Positions 29,175 through 40,430 are shown, counted from the stretch's first letter. The stretch: 47,178 nt of DNA from Alishewanella aestuarii B11 (GCF_000280055.1 NZ_ALAB01000008.1:1-47178), one strand, 5' to 3'. Numbers and translations are program-made. Notes: a model not told the origin generated them from the sequence alone.

Positions 29175-29963
29175 ATGCGGATAGCCTTAGGAATCGAATA
29201 TGACGGCAGCAGCTTTTATGGCTGGCAACGTCAGCGCGAAGTTAATAGCGTGCAGCAGGAACTGGAAACAGCACTGGCCAAAGTGGCCAATCAGCCAGTA
29301 GAACTCTTTTGTGCCGGCAGAACCGATGCGGGTGTGCATGCCACCGGTCAGGTAGTGCACTTTGATACCGACGCAGTGCGGGATGAAAAAGCCTGGGTCA
29401 TGGGCACCAATGCCCAGCTGCCGGATCAAATTGCCGTGCGTTGGGCCAAGGTTGTACCGGACGATTTCCACGCCCGCTTCAGCGCGACAGCGCGCCGTTA
29501 CCGTTACGTAATTTACAATCATAAACATCGTCCGGCTATTCTGCGCGCCGGGCTAAGTCATTATCATCAGCAGCTGGATATTGCACTGATGCAACAAGCA
29601 GCGCCGGCCTTGTTGGGGGAGCAGGATTTCAGTGCTTTCCGTGCCATCCAGTGCCAATCAAAAACGCCGTTTCGCAATGTGCATCATCTGCGCATTGAAC
29701 GCTTTGGTGACTATATTGTCCTTGATATCAAGGCCAATGCCTTTTTACATCATATGGTACGGAATATTACCGGTAGCTTATTAGAAATCGGCATGCGGCG
29801 GCAGCCACCGGCGTGGTTGGCGCAACTGCTGGCCAGCCGGGATCGTACCCAGGCGGCAGCAACGGCGAAAGCAGGGGGCTTGTATCTGGTGGAGGTCGAT
29901 TATCCCGCGCACTATGCGATACCGCAGGTTGAGCTGGGGCCGTTATTTTTGCCACCGACCTGA
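29175..29963 (+). CDS. truA: tRNA pseudouridine(38-40) synthase
   Basis: TruA isomerises uridines 38-40 in the anticodon arm. It is 262 residues. The catalytic Asp is D51 in [17 protein letters not shown]. Other family blocks are [17 protein letters not shown] at the N-terminus and [19 protein letters not shown] near residue 200. The ATG follows AGGGGCC. It stands 53 bases after fimV and 150 before accD. There is no dedA between truA and accD, unlike in E. coli. Confidence 0.97.
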   Translation: MRIALGIEYDGSSFYGWQRQREVNSVQQELETALAKVANQPVELFCAGRTDAGVHATGQVVHFDTDAVRDEKAWVMGTNAQLPDQIAVRWAKVVPDDFHARFSATARRYRYVIYNHKHRPAILRAGLSHYHQQLDIALMQQAAPALLGEQDFSAFRAIQCQSKTPFRNVHHLRIERFGDYIVLDIKANAFLHHMVRNITGSLLEIGMRRQPPAWLAQLLASRDRTQAAATAKAGGLYLVEVDYPAHYAIPQVELGPLFLPPT

Positions 29964-30113
29964 GGGCAGGGTAGCGTCGCGCACTACTAAGACCAGTTTT
30001 CTGTATTCTGCCCTGCTTGATTTGTGTTTTAATAGCCGCATTTTCGCCATTTCGATGGTTTTAGCGTATTTTTTGCCCGCTTCCGCCGGCAATTACCAAA
30101 TTAGGAAAAGGTT

Positions 30114-30974
30114 ATGAGTTGGTTAGAAAAGATTCTGCCCAGAACGTCATCGTCAGATCGCCGTAATATTCCGGAAGGGGTGTGGACCAAGTGCACGTCT
30201 TGCGATGCGGTACTGTATAAAGCCGATCTGGATCGTAATCTTGGGGTTTGCCCAAAGTGCGATCATCATATGCGGATCTCTGCCCGCAGCCGTTTACAGC
30301 ATTTTTTTGACACGCACTCAACTACCGAGCTGGCAGCTGAGTTAGAGCCGCAAGACTTATTAAAGTTTAAAGACAGTAAGAAGTACAAAGACAGGATTGT
30401 CGCTGCCCAAAAAGAAACCAATGAAAAAGATGCGATGGTAGTGATGCACGGCACCCTGCACGGTATGCCTGTGGTGGCGGCGTCTTTTGAATTTGAATTT
30501 ATGGGCGGTTCGATGGCTTCTGTCGTCGGTGCTAAGTTTGTCGCAGGCGTTGAATATGCGCTAAAACATAAAATCCCCTTTGTCTGCTTTTCTGCCAGTG
30601 GTGGTGCCCGGATGCAGGAGGCCTTGTTCTCATTGATGCAAATGGCGAAAACCAGTGCTGCGCTGGCCCGGATGAGCGAGCAGGGGCTGCCTTATATTTC
30701 GGTATTAACTGACCCTACCATGGGTGGTGTTTCGGCCAGTCTGGCGATGCTGGGTGATATCAATATCGGTGAGCCCAAGGCACTGATTGGCTTCGCCGGT
30801 CCGCGCGTGATCGAACAAACCGTACGCGAGAAACTACCGGAGGGTTTCCAGCGCAGCGAATTCCTGTTGGAGCACGGTGCTATTGATATGATCGTTGACC
30901 GGCGGAAAATGCGCGATACAATTGCCCGACTTTTAGCGAAGTTTATGCAATTACCTGCTCCACAGTCGGAGTAA
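30114..30974 (+). CDS. accD: Acetyl-CoA carboxylase carboxyltransferase subunit beta
   Basis: AccD and AccA form the carboxyltransferase that makes malonyl-CoA. It is 286 residues. A zinc ribbon near the N-terminus uses C27, C30, C46 and C49 and, in E. coli, also binds nucleic acid for feedback. The crotonase-like core shows [20 protein letters not shown] and [23 protein letters not shown] 30114 has AGGAAAAGG upstream. folC begins 16 bases later. Confidence 0.97.
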   Translation: MSWLEKILPRTSSSDRRNIPEGVWTKCTSCDAVLYKADLDRNLGVCPKCDHHMRISARSRLQHFFDTHSTTELAAELEPQDLLKFKDSKKYKDRIVAAQKETNEKDAMVVMHGTLHGMPVVAASFEFEFMGGSMASVVGAKFVAGVEYALKHKIPFVCFSASGGARMQEALFSLMQMAKTSAALARMSEQGLPYISVLTDPTMGGVSASLAMLGDINIGEPKALIGFAGPRVIEQTVREKLPEGFQRSEFLLEHGAIDMIVDRRKMRDTIARLLAKFMQLPAPQSE

Positions 30975-30990
30975 TGCATTCCGGAGAGTT

Positions 30991-32271
30991 ATGTCTGTCC
31001 AGCCGTTGACCAGCCAATCGTGCCATAGCCTGGCCGATTGGCTTTGTTATATTGAACAAAGCCATCCTATTGATAAAATTGAACTGGGTCTGCAGCGGGT
31101 AACCGAAGTTGCCAGCCGCGGTAACTTAGCTGCTTTGCCTGGCAAGGTTATCCTGATTGCCGGCACCAACGGCAAAGGCACCACAGCGCGCACCCTGGAG
31201 CAATTGCTGCTGGCGCAGGGCTATCGGGTAGGCGTATACAGCTCACCGCATTTACTGCGCTTTAATGAGCGTTTACGTATCGATGGCCAGGATGTGGCAG
31301 ATGATGCCTGGCTGAGTGCCTTTCAGCAGGTTGAAAGCTTACGCCAGGATATTCCGTTAACTTATTTTGAATTTACCACCTTAGTGGCCTTTGCCATCCT
31401 GCGTACTACGCAGCCGGATTTTTGTTTGATTGAGGTTGGCTTAGGCGGCCGCCTGGATGCCACTAATATCGTTAATCCTGATATCAGTGTTATTACGACC
31501 ATCGACTTGGATCATCAGGCATTTCTGGGGCCGGACCGCGAAAGTATCGGGCGTGAAAAAGCCGGTGTTTTCCGCGCTGATACAGTTGCTGTTTGTGGTG
31601 ACCCGCAGCTACCGCAAAGCGTCAGTGCCGTAGCACTGCAGACACAGGCTAAGTTGCTGCTGATCAATCGCGATTATTATTATCAACAACAGGCTGATAG
31701 CTGGAGCTGGCAGGGACAACAGCAGCGTGGTGGTTTACCGATACCGGCGGTGCCGCTACAAAATGTTGCGACGGCGCTAACGGTACTGGAGCAACTGGGC
31801 GTATTACCTGATTCAGCACTATTAGCAAAGGCGTTACCCAGGCTTAGCCTGCCCGGACGTATGCAGTGGCTGCAACGACAACCGGCAATACTGCTTGATG
31901 TGGCGCATAATCCGCAGTCGGTGGCTTATTTGGCGAGCCAACTCCAACAACTGCGCCAACGCTATCCGCGGCTGATTGGCCTGGTGGGTATGCTGAAAGA
32001 TAAGGATTTGCCACAGGCGCTACTGCCCTTGACGACCTGTATCGATGAGTGGCATCTTGTCAGCCTACCCGGTAATCGGGGAGCCAGTAGTGAGCAACTT
32101 GCTGCGGCGCTAGACACGGTATTACCGACCGTGCAGGCGACGCAACATCAGGATGTGGCCCAGGCCTTTACCCAGCTTCGTGATGCTATGGCCGCGACGG
32201 ATTTGCTGGTTGTTTTTGGATCTTTTGTTACTGTTGCCGGCGTATTGGCGCTGTCGCGGGAGGAAGAATGA
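30991..32271 (+). CDS. folC: Dihydrofolate synthase / folylpolyglutamate synthase
   Basis: This Mur-ligase-family enzyme adds glutamate to dihydropteroate and then to folates. It is 426 residues. The ATP loop is AGTNGKGTTAR. The conserved blocks GVYSSPHLLRFNERLRIDG, FEFTTLVAFAI and LLDVAHNPQS follow. It overlaps the next gene by four bases. Its place after accD matches E. coli. Confidence 0.97.
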   Translation: MSVQPLTSQSCHSLADWLCYIEQSHPIDKIELGLQRVTEVASRGNLAALPGKVILIAGTNGKGTTARTLEQLLLAQGYRVGVYSSPHLLRFNERLRIDGQDVADDAWLSAFQQVESLRQDIPLTYFEFTTLVAFAILRTTQPDFCLIEVGLGGRLDATNIVNPDISVITTIDLDHQAFLGPDRESIGREKAGVFRADTVAVCGDPQLPQSVSAVALQTQAKLLLINRDYYYQQQADSWSWQGQQQRGGLPIPAVPLQNVATALTVLEQLGVLPDSALLAKALPRLSLPGRMQWLQRQPAILLDVAHNPQSVAYLASQLQQLRQRYPRLIGLVGMLKDKDLPQALLPLTTCIDEWHLVSLPGNRGASSEQLAAALDTVLPTVQATQHQDVAQAFTQLRDAMAATDLLVVFGSFVTVAGVLALSREEE

Positions 32272-32930
32272 GTGCAAAATTTAAACATCGCTTGCTCGGT
32301 ACCAGTATTTTACTGATGCTGGCGATTATATTTTTGCCGGATCTGCTGGACGGTCAAAAGCAGGTGGTGAAGGACGATTTCCAGGTCATTCCGGAGCGCC
32401 CGGAGTTTGCAGGCGTGCAGCAGGTTGCACCCTTTGATGACAGTGCCTTGACGCAAGCGCAAGTCGTCTCCGAGCAACAGCCAGAGCAGGGTGAGGTGCC
32501 GCTGGACGAACAAACGGCCAGTCGGCCGGAGTTGCCATCACAGCAATTTGCGACTGTGACTGTTGATGCTGCAGGGCAAGCGCAAACCCAGACTGCAACA
32601 ACTCCGGCACCTACTACGGTAAGTCAGCCGGCGGCGGCTAACCCGCCATCAGCTTCCATGCCAGCGCTGAATCAGGCTGCCTGGGTTGTCAGAGTAGGCA
32701 GCTTTAGTAACCGTCAAAACGCCAATGCTTTGGTGACCAAGTTGCGCCAGGAAGGTTTTACCACCTTTACCCGCGACATTACCAATGCTAGTGGCCAGCA
32801 GTTAACCAGTGTCTTCGTTGGCCCGGAAATTCGCCGTGAAAAGCTGGAGCAGGGATTACCTAAGCTACGCCAGCTTACCGGCGTAGAGCGGTTGGTGATT
32901 AGCAATTACCAGCCAGCGGAAAATAATTAG
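32268..32930 (+). CDS. dedD: SPOR-domain protein DedD
   Basis: DedD is a division-site protein that binds denuded peptidoglycan. It is 220 residues. A short basic cytoplasmic tail (MSAKFKHR) leads into one membrane helix (LLGTSILLMLAIIFLPDLLD). A Gln/Pro/Ala-rich linker follows, then a C-terminal SPOR domain from about 140 (WVVRVGSFSNRQNANALVTK). ATG overlaps the folC stop (ATGA), so translation is coupled. Confidence 0.94.
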   Translation: MSAKFKHRLLGTSILLMLAIIFLPDLLDGQKQVVKDDFQVIPERPEFAGVQQVAPFDDSALTQAQVVSEQQPEQGEVPLDEQTASRPELPSQQFATVTVDAAGQAQTQTATTPAPTTVSQPAAANPPSASMPALNQAAWVVRVGSFSNRQNANALVTKLRQEGFTTFTRDITNASGQQLTSVFVGPEIRREKLEQGLPKLRQLTGVERLVISNYQPAENN

Positions 32931-32989
32931 CTATTGCACGGCGCAATTTGGTAGAATGCGCGCCGTCAATAAGCATCCTTTGGTAGCAA

Positions 32990-33478
32990 ATGAGTTGGAT
33001 TGATTTCACCATTCTGGCGATCATTGCCTTATCCGCCGTGATAAGTCTGGTCCGGGGCTTCGTAAAAGAGGCTATCTCGTTGACCGTCTGGATCGCCGCC
33101 TTCTTTATTGCCAGCTCTTACCATCCGCATCTTGCCAGCTTTTTCACTAACCTTACCGACGACACCATCAGAAACGCTGTAGCGATCGCCATTTTGTTTA
33201 TCAGCGCACTGATTGTTGGTGCTTTAATTAACTATCTGATTAGCAAGCTGGTGCAATCGACGGGACTGTCTGGCACCGATCGGCTGCTCGGGCTGATTTT
33301 CGGTGCGCTGCGTGGCGTGCTGGTAGTTAGTGCGGTGTTGTTTTTTGCTGATGCCTTTACCCCGGCTGCCAGCAGTGACTGGTGGCGACAATCGGTATTG
33401 ATCCCCGAATTTGGTTTTATCATTGAATGGTTTTTCGAGTATTTGCAAAGCCATTCCAGTTTTATGCAAAAGCCCTAG
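32990..33478 (+). CDS. cvpA: CvpA family membrane protein
   Basis: CvpA is an inner-membrane protein of 162 residues with about four hydrophobic helices. It starts [20 protein letters not shown] and contains the conserved VRGFVKEA segment. The family was named for colicin V production and is linked to envelope stress tolerance; the molecular role is unclear. purF starts 17 bases after its stop, and the pair is regulated by PurR in E. coli. I could not find a convincing PurR box upstream. Confidence 0.95.
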   Translation: MSWIDFTILAIIALSAVISLVRGFVKEAISLTVWIAAFFIASSYHPHLASFFTNLTDDTIRNAVAIAILFISALIVGALINYLISKLVQSTGLSGTDRLLGLIFGALRGVLVVSAVLFFADAFTPAASSDWWRQSVLIPEFGFIIEWFFEYLQSHSSFMQKP

Positions 33479-33495
33479 CCGGCGAGGAAATTTCA

Positions 33496-35007
33496 ATGTG
33501 TGGTATTGTTGGTATCGTAGGTAAGTATCCGGTCAATCAGGCCTTATATGATGGTCTGACAGTGTTACAGCACCGTGGGCAGGATGCGGCCGGTATTGTT
33601 ACGGTGGATAATAATACCTTGCGCTTACGCAAGGCGAATGGCCTGGTTAAAGATGTTTTTGAAACCCGCCATATGCAGCGCCTGGCCGGTAAAATAGGTA
33701 TTGGTCATGTTCGCTATCCTACCGCGGGCTCTTCCAGCACCGCAGAAGCACAGCCATTTTACGTCAATAGCCCTTTTGGTATCGCTCTGGCGCACAATGG
33801 CAACCTGACCAATGCGCATGAACTGAAAGACGAGATCTTCCGGCTGGCGCGCCGCCATGTAAATACCACCTCTGACTCCGAGGTATTATTGAATGTGCTG
33901 GCGCATGAACTGGCAGTGCAAAGTAGTATGCAGCTGGAGCCAGAGCAAATTTTTAAAGCCATTGCCAATGTGCACCGCAAGGTACGCGGTGGCTATGCAG
34001 CAGTCGCTCTGGTGATCGGTCATGGCCTTATTGCCTTCCGCGACCCGAACGGCATCCGGCCACTGGTAATGGGTAAGCGTGAAACACCGGCTGGCACTGA
34101 ATATATGGTGGCATCAGAGAGTGTGGCGCTGGATGCGGATGGCTTCTCCGTGCTGCGTGATATTTCGCCGGGTGAAGCGGTGTATATTACCGAGCAGGGC
34201 GAGCTGCACAGCCAGCAATGTTCAGAAAACCCAAGCTATACCCCCTGTATCTTTGAATATGTGTATTTTGCGCGGCCAGACTCGACGATGGACAATATCT
34301 CGGTGTATGCCTCGCGCGTGGCGATGGGGAAATATCTGGGTGAGAAAATTAAACGCGAGTGGTCGCATCTGGATATCGATGTGGTGATCCCTATCCCTGA
34401 AACCAGTAATGACGCAGCGCTGGAAATTGCCAGTGTCCTCGGTTTACCGTATCGCCAGGGCTTTGTGAAAAATCGCTATATCGGCCGTACCTTTATTATG
34501 CCAGGACAAACGCAGCGCAAGAAATCGGTAAAGCGCAAGCTGAATGCGATCTGGCAGGAGTTTAAAGGTAAGAATGTATTATTGGTTGACGATTCGATCG
34601 TCCGCGGTACTACCTCTGGCCAGATCATCGAAATGGCGCGGGAAGCCGGTGCCAAAAAAGTATACTTTGCCTCTGCCGCGCCGGAAATTCGTTTTCCGAA
34701 CGTCTATGGTATTGATATGCCATCGGCTAATGAGTTGATTGCGCATGGCCATGATGTCGAAAGCATCTGTCAGATCATCGGTGCCGATGGCCTGATTTTC
34801 CAATCGCTGCCGGATCTTATTGCTGCGGTGCGTAGTGAAAACCCTGAAATCAAGCGTTTTGAAACCTCAGTGTTTGATGGTCATTACGTCACCAACGATA
34901 TTGATCAGGATTACCTGAACCGGCTGGATCAGATGCGTAGTGACGATGCCAAAGCGGCTTCAGTCATGTCAATGGCCTCACATCTGGAGACCTATAACGA
35001 AGGTTGA
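33496..35007 (+). CDS. purF: Amidophosphoribosyltransferase
   Basis: PurF starts de novo purine synthesis, making phosphoribosylamine from PRPP and glutamine. It is 503 residues. The true start is ATG 33496, because Cys2 (MCGIVGIVG) is the glutaminase nucleophile once Met is removed; frames extending upstream would bury it. The PRPP loop is [17 protein letters not shown]. The glutaminase part shows HRGQDAAGI and [12 protein letters not shown] has GAGGAAA upstream. A bidirectional terminator follows. Confidence 0.98.
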   Translation: MCGIVGIVGKYPVNQALYDGLTVLQHRGQDAAGIVTVDNNTLRLRKANGLVKDVFETRHMQRLAGKIGIGHVRYPTAGSSSTAEAQPFYVNSPFGIALAHNGNLTNAHELKDEIFRLARRHVNTTSDSEVLLNVLAHELAVQSSMQLEPEQIFKAIANVHRKVRGGYAAVALVIGHGLIAFRDPNGIRPLVMGKRETPAGTEYMVASESVALDADGFSVLRDISPGEAVYITEQGELHSQQCSENPSYTPCIFEYVYFARPDSTMDNISVYASRVAMGKYLGEKIKREWSHLDIDVVIPIPETSNDAALEIASVLGLPYRQGFVKNRYIGRTFIMPGQTQRKKSVKRKLNAIWQEFKGKNVLLVDDSIVRGTTSGQIIEMAREAGAKKVYFASAAPEIRFPNVYGIDMPSANELIAHGHDVESICQIIGADGLIFQSLPDLIAAVRSENPEIKRFETSVFDGHYVTNDIDQDYLNRLDQMRSDDAKAASVMSMASHLETYNEG

Positions 35008-35025
35008 GTCCAGCTCTAAGCATAC

Positions 35026-35053
35026 AAAAACGGCTGCCAGTGGCAGCCGTTTT
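35026..35053. terminator. Bidirectional terminator after purF
   Basis: CGGCTGCC (35031-35038) pairs with GGCAGCCG (35042-35049) around AGT, flanked by an A run and a T run. It can serve purF and the convergent Yip1-like gene. Confidence 0.88.
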
Positions 35054-35082
35054 GTTTGATTTAGCTAAAGTGTCTTTATTGG

Positions 35083-35682
35083 TTAGTGGGTAAAGGCCGG
35101 GCCAAAACCCGAACTCCATAGAATCGCTGTGGCAGCCAGCACCACCACTAGCAGCACCAGACCGCAAGTTACTACTGAACTGGCATAAATAAAACCACGT
35201 TCTTCCGGGATATGCATCAGGATCGGTACCCCGACATAGAGCAAATACACCGAGTAGGCTAGCCCGGCCAGACCAACCATCATTACAAACCACAGCTCAG
35301 GATACAGCGCGGCTAAACCCACCATAAACAGTGGCGTTGAGGTATAGGATGCCAGCTCCAGCGTTTGGGTATAAGTGGGTTCAGCGCCAAAGGTATGGGC
35401 CATCCAATGTGCTAATAAGCCCAGTGCAAAGACACCGGCAATCAGGGCGATATACATTGCCACCGCCATCAAGCGTGCGCTTTCGGCGGTTAAAAAGATT
35501 CTTTCACCCACACCGATGCTCCAACCCAGATGCACCGCTGAATAATAGGCACACAAAGAGGGGATCAGCGCGATCAATAAAATGTGAATCATGCTGTAGC
35601 GGAAGCTTTCGTGTCTGGCATCAATGGTATGCCACTCTTCTTTCGGGTGGGCATACAAGCCCCATAAATGGTTTAGTATCAT
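35083..35682 (-). CDS. Yip1 family inner-membrane protein
   Basis: This 199-residue protein starts at ATG 35682 with AAGGA well placed upstream. The N-terminus MILNHLWGLYAHPKEEWHTI is the usual opening of the bacterial YIP1-domain family. Five hydrophobic helices follow, starting MIHILLIALIPSLCAYYSAV and ending near the C-terminus. The function is not known; family members are found near diverse envelope genes. It is monocistronic between the purF terminator and miaE, with a 204-base upstream gap that should hold two divergent promoters. Confidence 0.85.
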   Translation of the reverse strand: MILNHLWGLYAHPKEEWHTIDARHESFRYSMIHILLIALIPSLCAYYSAVHLGWSIGVGERIFLTAESARLMAVAMYIALIAGVFALGLLAHWMAHTFGAEPTYTQTLELASYTSTPLFMVGLAALYPELWFVMMVGLAGLAYSVYLLYVGVPILMHIPEERGFIYASSVVTCGLVLLVVVLAATAILWSSGFGPAFTH

Positions 35683-35886
35683 AATTATTATCCTTATTAC
35701 TGCAAAACTGCACCCTTGTCCGGGCAATAACGCAGTTGCCCGTAGTTAAGTTATGACTGATGGTCAGAACTTCGTCAAGCTTGGCGTTGAATTTTTAAAC
35801 ACTAGCAAAGTAAGCTATTGGAAGCTGCTGGCGGCGCTGTAGCCGATTCGGTATACTTTAGCGCTGATTTTTAGAGCGGTTATCTG

Positions 35887-36672
35887 ATGCAAAGTTGCGA
35901 ATATCAACAGCTGTTGGCACCGATCCAGCAGTTTCTTGGCTGTGTTACTCCTGATGCCTGGTTAGCGCAAGCGGCGAAGCCTGAGTCTTTGCCGGTATTG
36001 CTGACGGATCACCTGATCTGTGAGTTAAAGGCGGCGCAATCTGCGATGTTTTTAATTCGTCGCTATGCGGTAGATGAGCAAAGCGCTGAAGCTTTGTTGC
36101 AATGGTTAAAGCCATACGAGGATTTTACCTACCGCCAGCTTGGCGATTGGCAGCAACTGGCCGAGCACAAGCTGAAAAAATCGATGCTACCCAAAGCCAG
36201 CTCGGCCTATGGGCAGGATTTGATCGACAAAATGGTGTTGTTAATTAAAGAAGAGCTGCACCACTTTTATCAAGTATTGGAAATAATGCAGCAGTTCGGC
36301 GTACCTTACGACAAGATTACCTCCAGCCGTTACGCCAAAGGTTTGCTAAGGCACGTCAGTACTTTTGAGCCGAACGCGCTGGTCGACAAACTGATTTGTG
36401 GTGCCTTTATCGAAGCGCGCTCCTGTGAGCGTTTCGCCCGCCTGGCACCTTTATTGCCAGCTGCAATTGGTGATTTTTATATTTCACTGCTGCGCTCGGA
36501 AGCGCGCCATTATCAGGATTACCTGAGCTTGGCACAGCAGATTGCCGGTAGCGATATCAGTGCGCGGGTGGCGTTTTTTTCCGGCGTTGAAGCCGAGCTG
36601 ATTTTAGGCCCGGATGCTGATTTTAAGTTTCATAGCGGGGTACCGGCCGCGAGCCTGCAGGCGATGGCCTGA
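35887..36672 (+). CDS. miaE: tRNA 2-methylthio-N6-isopentenyladenosine hydroxylase MiaE
   Basis: MiaE is a non-haem diiron monooxygenase that hydroxylates ms2i6A at position 37 of tRNAs reading UNN codons, using oxygen. It is 261 residues. The iron-ligand helices appear as LICELKAAQSAMF, KEELHHFYQVLEIM, GAFIEARSCERFARL and LRSEARHYQDYLSLA, the four-helix pattern of the family. It converges on lpxH with six bases between. Confidence 0.96.
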   Translation: MQSCEYQQLLAPIQQFLGCVTPDAWLAQAAKPESLPVLLTDHLICELKAAQSAMFLIRRYAVDEQSAEALLQWLKPYEDFTYRQLGDWQQLAEHKLKKSMLPKASSAYGQDLIDKMVLLIKEELHHFYQVLEIMQQFGVPYDKITSSRYAKGLLRHVSTFEPNALVDKLICGAFIEARSCERFARLAPLLPAAIGDFYISLLRSEARHYQDYLSLAQQIAGSDISARVAFFSGVEAELILGPDADFKFHSGVPAASLQAMA

Positions 36673-36678
36673 TACTAA

Positions 36679-37425
36679 TCAGGATGTCGCTGGCAGCGGA
36701 TCAAATACCAGTTGCCACTGTTCGGCAGTGACTTTCAGATAGCTGCTTTGCGTATACCAGTCACCCAGCACATAACGCTCTGCTGCCTGACCATTAACTT
36801 GTAGCTGATGTACTGCCGGTCTGTGGGTATGGCCATGGATCAGTTTCTGCACACCAAATTGCGCCATCACTTTTGGCACTTCTTCTGGTGTCACGTCCAT
36901 AATACTGGCGGCATCTTGTCGCATATATTGCGCTTTCGCTTTAGCACTTTTTTCGCGGGCTTTACGGGCAATCCGCTGTCGTATGCTAAGTGGTAAAGAC
37001 AACATCAGTGTCTGCCACCAAGGCTGATCCCACCAGCGGCGGAATTTCTGATAGGCCAGATCCAGCGTACAGAGGCTATCGCCATGCATTATCAGCGTAG
37101 GAGTGCCGTAGAGATCAATCACCTGCTGCTGCGGCAATAAGGTGATGCCGGCTTGTTTGGCGTAACGCGCTTTTAACAGAAAATCACGGTTGCCGTGAAT
37201 AAAGAATATTGGCAGCTGTTTACTGACCGCTTGCAGTGCCGCTGCAACTTTTGCCAGTAATGGCTCCGGATTGTCATCACCAATCCAGACTTCAAATAAA
37301 TCACCGAGAATATAGAGCGCATCGGCTTGCTGCGTTTCAGTAGCGAGGAAGTGCAAAAAGGCCTGAGTAATATCAGGCCTGTCTGCTGCCAGATGAAGAT
37401 CGGCAATAAAAAGCGTATACGCCAT
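36679..37425 (-). CDS. lpxH: UDP-2,3-diacylglucosamine diphosphatase LpxH
   Basis: LpxH removes UMP to make lipid X in lipid A synthesis at the inner membrane. It is 248 residues. Metal motifs of the calcineurin-like fold are ADLHLAADRP, LGDLFEVWIGDD, HGNRDFLL and HGHTHRPAVH. The ATG at 37425 is preferred; a TTG three codons earlier is possible. It starts about 15 bases after the ppiB stop, so the two form an operon as in E. coli. Confidence 0.96.
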   Translation of the reverse strand: MAYTLFIADLHLAADRPDITQAFLHFLATETQQADALYILGDLFEVWIGDDNPEPLLAKVAAALQAVSKQLPIFFIHGNRDFLLKARYAKQAGITLLPQQQVIDLYGTPTLIMHGDSLCTLDLAYQKFRRWWDQPWWQTLMLSLPLSIRQRIARKAREKSAKAKAQYMRQDAASIMDVTPEEVPKVMAQFGVQKLIHGHTHRPAVHQLQVNGQAAERYVLGDWYTQSSYLKVTAEQWQLVFDPLPATS

Positions 37426-37440
37426 CTGCGCCAATACCGC

Positions 37441-37938
37441 TTAGGCGCTATGCAGCTCAGCGCGCTCGATTACGACCGGCTCGACTGGTACATCGGCATG
37501 GCCGGCAAAGCGACCGGTGCGTACTTTACGGATCTTATCAATCACGTCCATGCCTTCGATCACCTCACCAAATACACAGTAACCCCAGCCTTGCATGCTC
37601 TCTGAGCTGAAATCCAGGAAGTTGTTATCGGCAACGTTGATAAAAAACTGGCAGGTGGCTGAGTGCGGATCGCTGGTGCGAGCCATCGCAATAGTGCCTT
37701 TTTTATTCGAAACCTTGTTATTGGCTTCGTTTTTAATGGGTTTCTTGGTGTCTTTCTGATCCATATCCGGAGTAAAGCCGCCGCCCTGGATCATAAAGCC
37801 GTCAATGACCCGGTGAAAAATGGTACCGTCGAAGAAGCCATCTTTTACATAGCTTAAAAAGTTCTCAACAGTAGCGGGGGCCTTGTCGGCGAACAGCTGC
37901 AGTTTAATTACGCCAAAATTGGTATGTAAGCTAACCAT
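37441..37938 (-). CDS. ppiB: Peptidyl-prolyl cis-trans isomerase B (cyclophilin)
   Basis: This is a cytoplasmic cyclophilin of 165 residues with no signal peptide. The active-site stretch is [37 protein letters not shown] and [14 protein letters not shown] are the other family blocks. It is divergent from cysS across a 135-base gap and followed by lpxH, the same order as E. coli. Confidence 0.97.
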   Translation of the reverse strand: MVSLHTNFGVIKLQLFADKAPATVENFLSYVKDGFFDGTIFHRVIDGFMIQGGGFTPDMDQKDTKKPIKNEANNKVSNKKGTIAMARTSDPHSATCQFFINVADNNFLDFSSESMQGWGYCVFGEVIEGMDVIDKIRKVRTGRFAGHADVPVEPVVIERAELHSA

Positions 37939-38073
37939 AGTATAGGGTCCTGTCAGGTTAAAGTGCGTCTATTCTAGCGCAGCCGCCGTGATAAACAAAG
38001 CAAGGATAGCGGGCCTTGTCCGGCAATGTTACACTAGCTCCCTTTTTATCGGGCCAGCAATTACGAGGACAGC

Positions 38074-39453
38074 ATGCTGCAGATTTACAACACCTTAAGC
38101 CGTCAAAAAGAAGTCTTTACCCCTATTACGCCGGGCAAAGTGGGCTTATATGTCTGCGGTATTACCATCTACGATTACTGTCATGTTGGCCATGCCCGTA
38201 CCTATGTCGCTTTCGATGTGATTAACCGTTATCTAAGGTTTTGCGGCTATGATGTGACCTATGTGCGCAACATCACTGATGTTGACGATAAAATCATTAA
38301 ACGTGCGGCGGAAAATGGCGAAAGCTGTGATGCCTTAACAGCCCGTTTTACCCAGGCTATGCATGCCGATTTCAAGGCGCTGGGCTTGCTGCCGGCAGAT
38401 ATTGAACCGACGGTAACTGGCCATATGCAGGAGATTATCCTGATGGTGCAGCAGCTGCTGGATAAAGGCTATGCCTATATCGCTAAAGACGGTGATGTGC
38501 TGTTTGATGTCAGCAAGTATCAAGCTTATGGCGCACTGAGCCAGCAAAACCTGGAGATGCTGCAAGCCGGTGCCCGGGTAGAAGTCTCGGATAGCAAAGA
38601 TGATCCACTGGACTTTGTGCTGTGGAAAACGGCCAAGCCGGGTGAGCCTTACTGGCAATCACCGTGGGGCAATGGCCGGCCGGGCTGGCATATCGAATGT
38701 TCGGCCATGAGTGCCAAACATTTAGGCGCGCATTTTGATATTCATGGCGGCGGTTCAGACTTACAGTTCCCGCATCACGAAAATGAAATTGCCCAGTCGA
38801 CCTGTGCCCATGGCCATAAGTACGTTAATACCTGGATCCATACTGGTATGGTGCAGGTTGATAAAGAGAAGATGTCCAAATCCTTGGGTAATTTCTTTAC
38901 CGTCAAAGAAGTTCTGGCGCAGTACAATGCGGAAGCCGTACGTTACTTCTTATTATCCAGCCAGTACCGTAGTCAGCTGAATTACTCAAAAGAGAATTTA
39001 GAGCAGGCACATGCGGCGTTGGGACGGTTATATAATGCGCTGCGGGATATTACGCCGGCAACACAGGTCGATTTAAATAATGACTATGTCGCGCGCTTTA
39101 AAGCGGCGATGGATGATGATTTTAATACCCCGGAAGCCTTACCGGTGTTATTTGAACTGGCGCGCGAAGTAAACCGTTTTAAAACCACTGAGCCGGCCAA
39201 AGCCGCTGAGTTAGCTGCGGTGTTACAAACTTTGGCGGGCGTGCTGGGGATTTTACAGGGCGATGCCGAAGCCTTCTTAAAATCCGGTGCTTCGGATGAT
39301 GAAGTGGGACAAATTGAAGCCTTAATAGCGAAACGTAACGCCGCCCGTGCTGCGAAAGATTGGGCGGCAGCCGATGCGGCCCGCGCCGAGCTGACAGCAC
39401 TGGGGATAGTGCTGGAAGATAAAAACGGTGTCACCAGTTGGCGTAAAGCTTAA
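38074..39453 (+). CDS. cysS: Cysteinyl-tRNA synthetase
   Basis: This class I synthetase is 459 residues. The HIGH-type motif is HVGHARTYV, after the zinc and cysteine-sensing C28 (YVCGITIYD). The KMSKS motif is [11 protein letters not shown]. The zinc-binding [14 protein letters not shown] and [11 protein letters not shown] blocks are present. ATG 38074 follows GAGGA. A terminator shared with folD follows at 39505. Confidence 0.98.
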   Translation: MLQIYNTLSRQKEVFTPITPGKVGLYVCGITIYDYCHVGHARTYVAFDVINRYLRFCGYDVTYVRNITDVDDKIIKRAAENGESCDALTARFTQAMHADFKALGLLPADIEPTVTGHMQEIILMVQQLLDKGYAYIAKDGDVLFDVSKYQAYGALSQQNLEMLQAGARVEVSDSKDDPLDFVLWKTAKPGEPYWQSPWGNGRPGWHIECSAMSAKHLGAHFDIHGGGSDLQFPHHENEIAQSTCAHGHKYVNTWIHTGMVQVDKEKMSKSLGNFFTVKEVLAQYNAEAVRYFLLSSQYRSQLNYSKENLEQAHAALGRLYNALRDITPATQVDLNNDYVARFKAAMDDDFNTPEALPVLFELAREVNRFKTTEPAKAAELAAVLQTLAGVLGILQGDAEAFLKSGASDDEVGQIEALIAKRNAARAAKDWAAADAARAELTALGIVLEDKNGVTSWRKA

Positions 39454-39504
39454 GCGCTAAGTTTTAAGTTCGAAATGCCAAGTGCGAAATACAAAGCACA
39501 GTAA

Positions 39505-39541
39505 GCAATAAAAAAACCGCTTAATTGCGGTTTTTTATTGC
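39505..39541. terminator. Bidirectional terminator between cysS and folD
   Basis: GCAATAAAAAAACCGC pairs with GCGGTTTTTTATTGC around a six-base loop. A and T runs on each side make it usable from both converging genes. Confidence 0.9.
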
Positions 39542-39569
39542 TTGGGTTTAGAGCCCGAATGAGCCAGAT

Positions 39570-40430
39570 TTAGCTGGCGTCATGATACAGTTCGCAGGCT
39601 TCCAGGGTATTTTCAATCAGGCTGGCGACGGTCATTGGGCCGACACCACCCGGTACTGGCGTGATATAGCGGGCATGCTTAACCGCATTGGCATAGTCGA
39701 CATCACCGACCAGTTTACCACTATCCAGACGGTTGATACCGACGTCGACTACTAAAGCACCAGGTTTAACCCAGTCACCCGGAATAAACTCCGGCCGGCC
39801 GACCGCCACCACCAGTAAATCGGCGCGCCGCACCTGCTGCTCCAGATTTTTAGTAAATTTATGGCATACGGTAGTGGTACAGCCTGCCAGTAACAGCTCC
39901 AGCGCCATCGGCCGGCCCACGATATTAGAGGCACCAACAACCACCGCATCCATACCTTTGATATTGACCCCGGTGCTGTGCAGCAGGGTCATAATGCCTT
40001 TCGGCGTGCAGGGACGCAGTGCCGGCATCCGCTGTGCCAGGCGGCCGATATTGTAAGGATGAAAACCATCAACATCTTTTCTGGGGTCAATCCGCTCTAA
40101 AATGGCTGAGGCATCTAAACCGGCGGGCAGGGGCAGCTGAACCAAGATACCATCGACGCTTTGGTCGTGATTTAACTGATCAATTAAATCGAATAATTGC
40201 TGTTGGCTGGTATCTGCCGGCAAATCATAGGACACCGAGTGAAAACCCACTTCTTCGCAGGCTTTACGCTTGCTGCCGACGTATACCTGCGACGCCGGAT
40301 CCAGACCGACTAACACCACTGCCAGACCTGGTGCACGCTTACCGGCGGCAACCCGTGCCCGAACCTGTGCTGCGACCTTATCTTTTGTTGCCTGGGCAAC
40401 GGCTTTACCATCAATAATTTGTGCTGTCAT
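39570..40430 (-). CDS. folD: Bifunctional methylene-THF dehydrogenase / methenyl-THF cyclohydrolase
   Basis: FolD interconverts 5,10-methylene- and 10-formyl-tetrahydrofolate with NADP. It is 286 residues from ATG 40430 ([13 protein letters not shown]). The catalytic Lys region is [31 protein letters not shown] binds NADP and [15 protein letters not shown] is the family signature. A frame extending to 40562 is unrelated sequence. In E. coli folD also lies close to a tRNA-Arg(UCU) gene, argU, a known phage integration site. That makes the tRNA-linked island to the right unsurprising. Confidence 0.97.
   Translation of the reverse strand: MTAQIIDGKAVAQATKDKVAAQVRARVAAGKRAPGLAVVLVGLDPASQVYVGSKRKACEEVGFHSVSYDLPADTSQQQLFDLIDQLNHDQSVDGILVQLPLPAGLDASAILERIDPRKDVDGFHPYNIGRLAQRMPALRPCTPKGIMTLLHSTGVNIKGMDAVVVGASNIVGRPMALELLLAGCTTTVCHKFTKNLEQQVRRADLLVVAVGRPEFIPGDWVKPGALVVDVGINRLDSGKLVGDVDYANAVKHARYITPVPGGVGPMTVASLIENTLEACELYHDAS

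Noticed and set aside
32931..32989. PurR operator upstream of cvpA-purF
   Set aside because: I looked for the ACGCAAACGTTTGCGT-like palindrome and found no acceptable match.
35331..35684. Plus-strand ORF of 117 codons opposite the Yip1-like gene
   Set aside because: It is fully antisense to a convincing membrane-protein gene and has no start signal or known motif.
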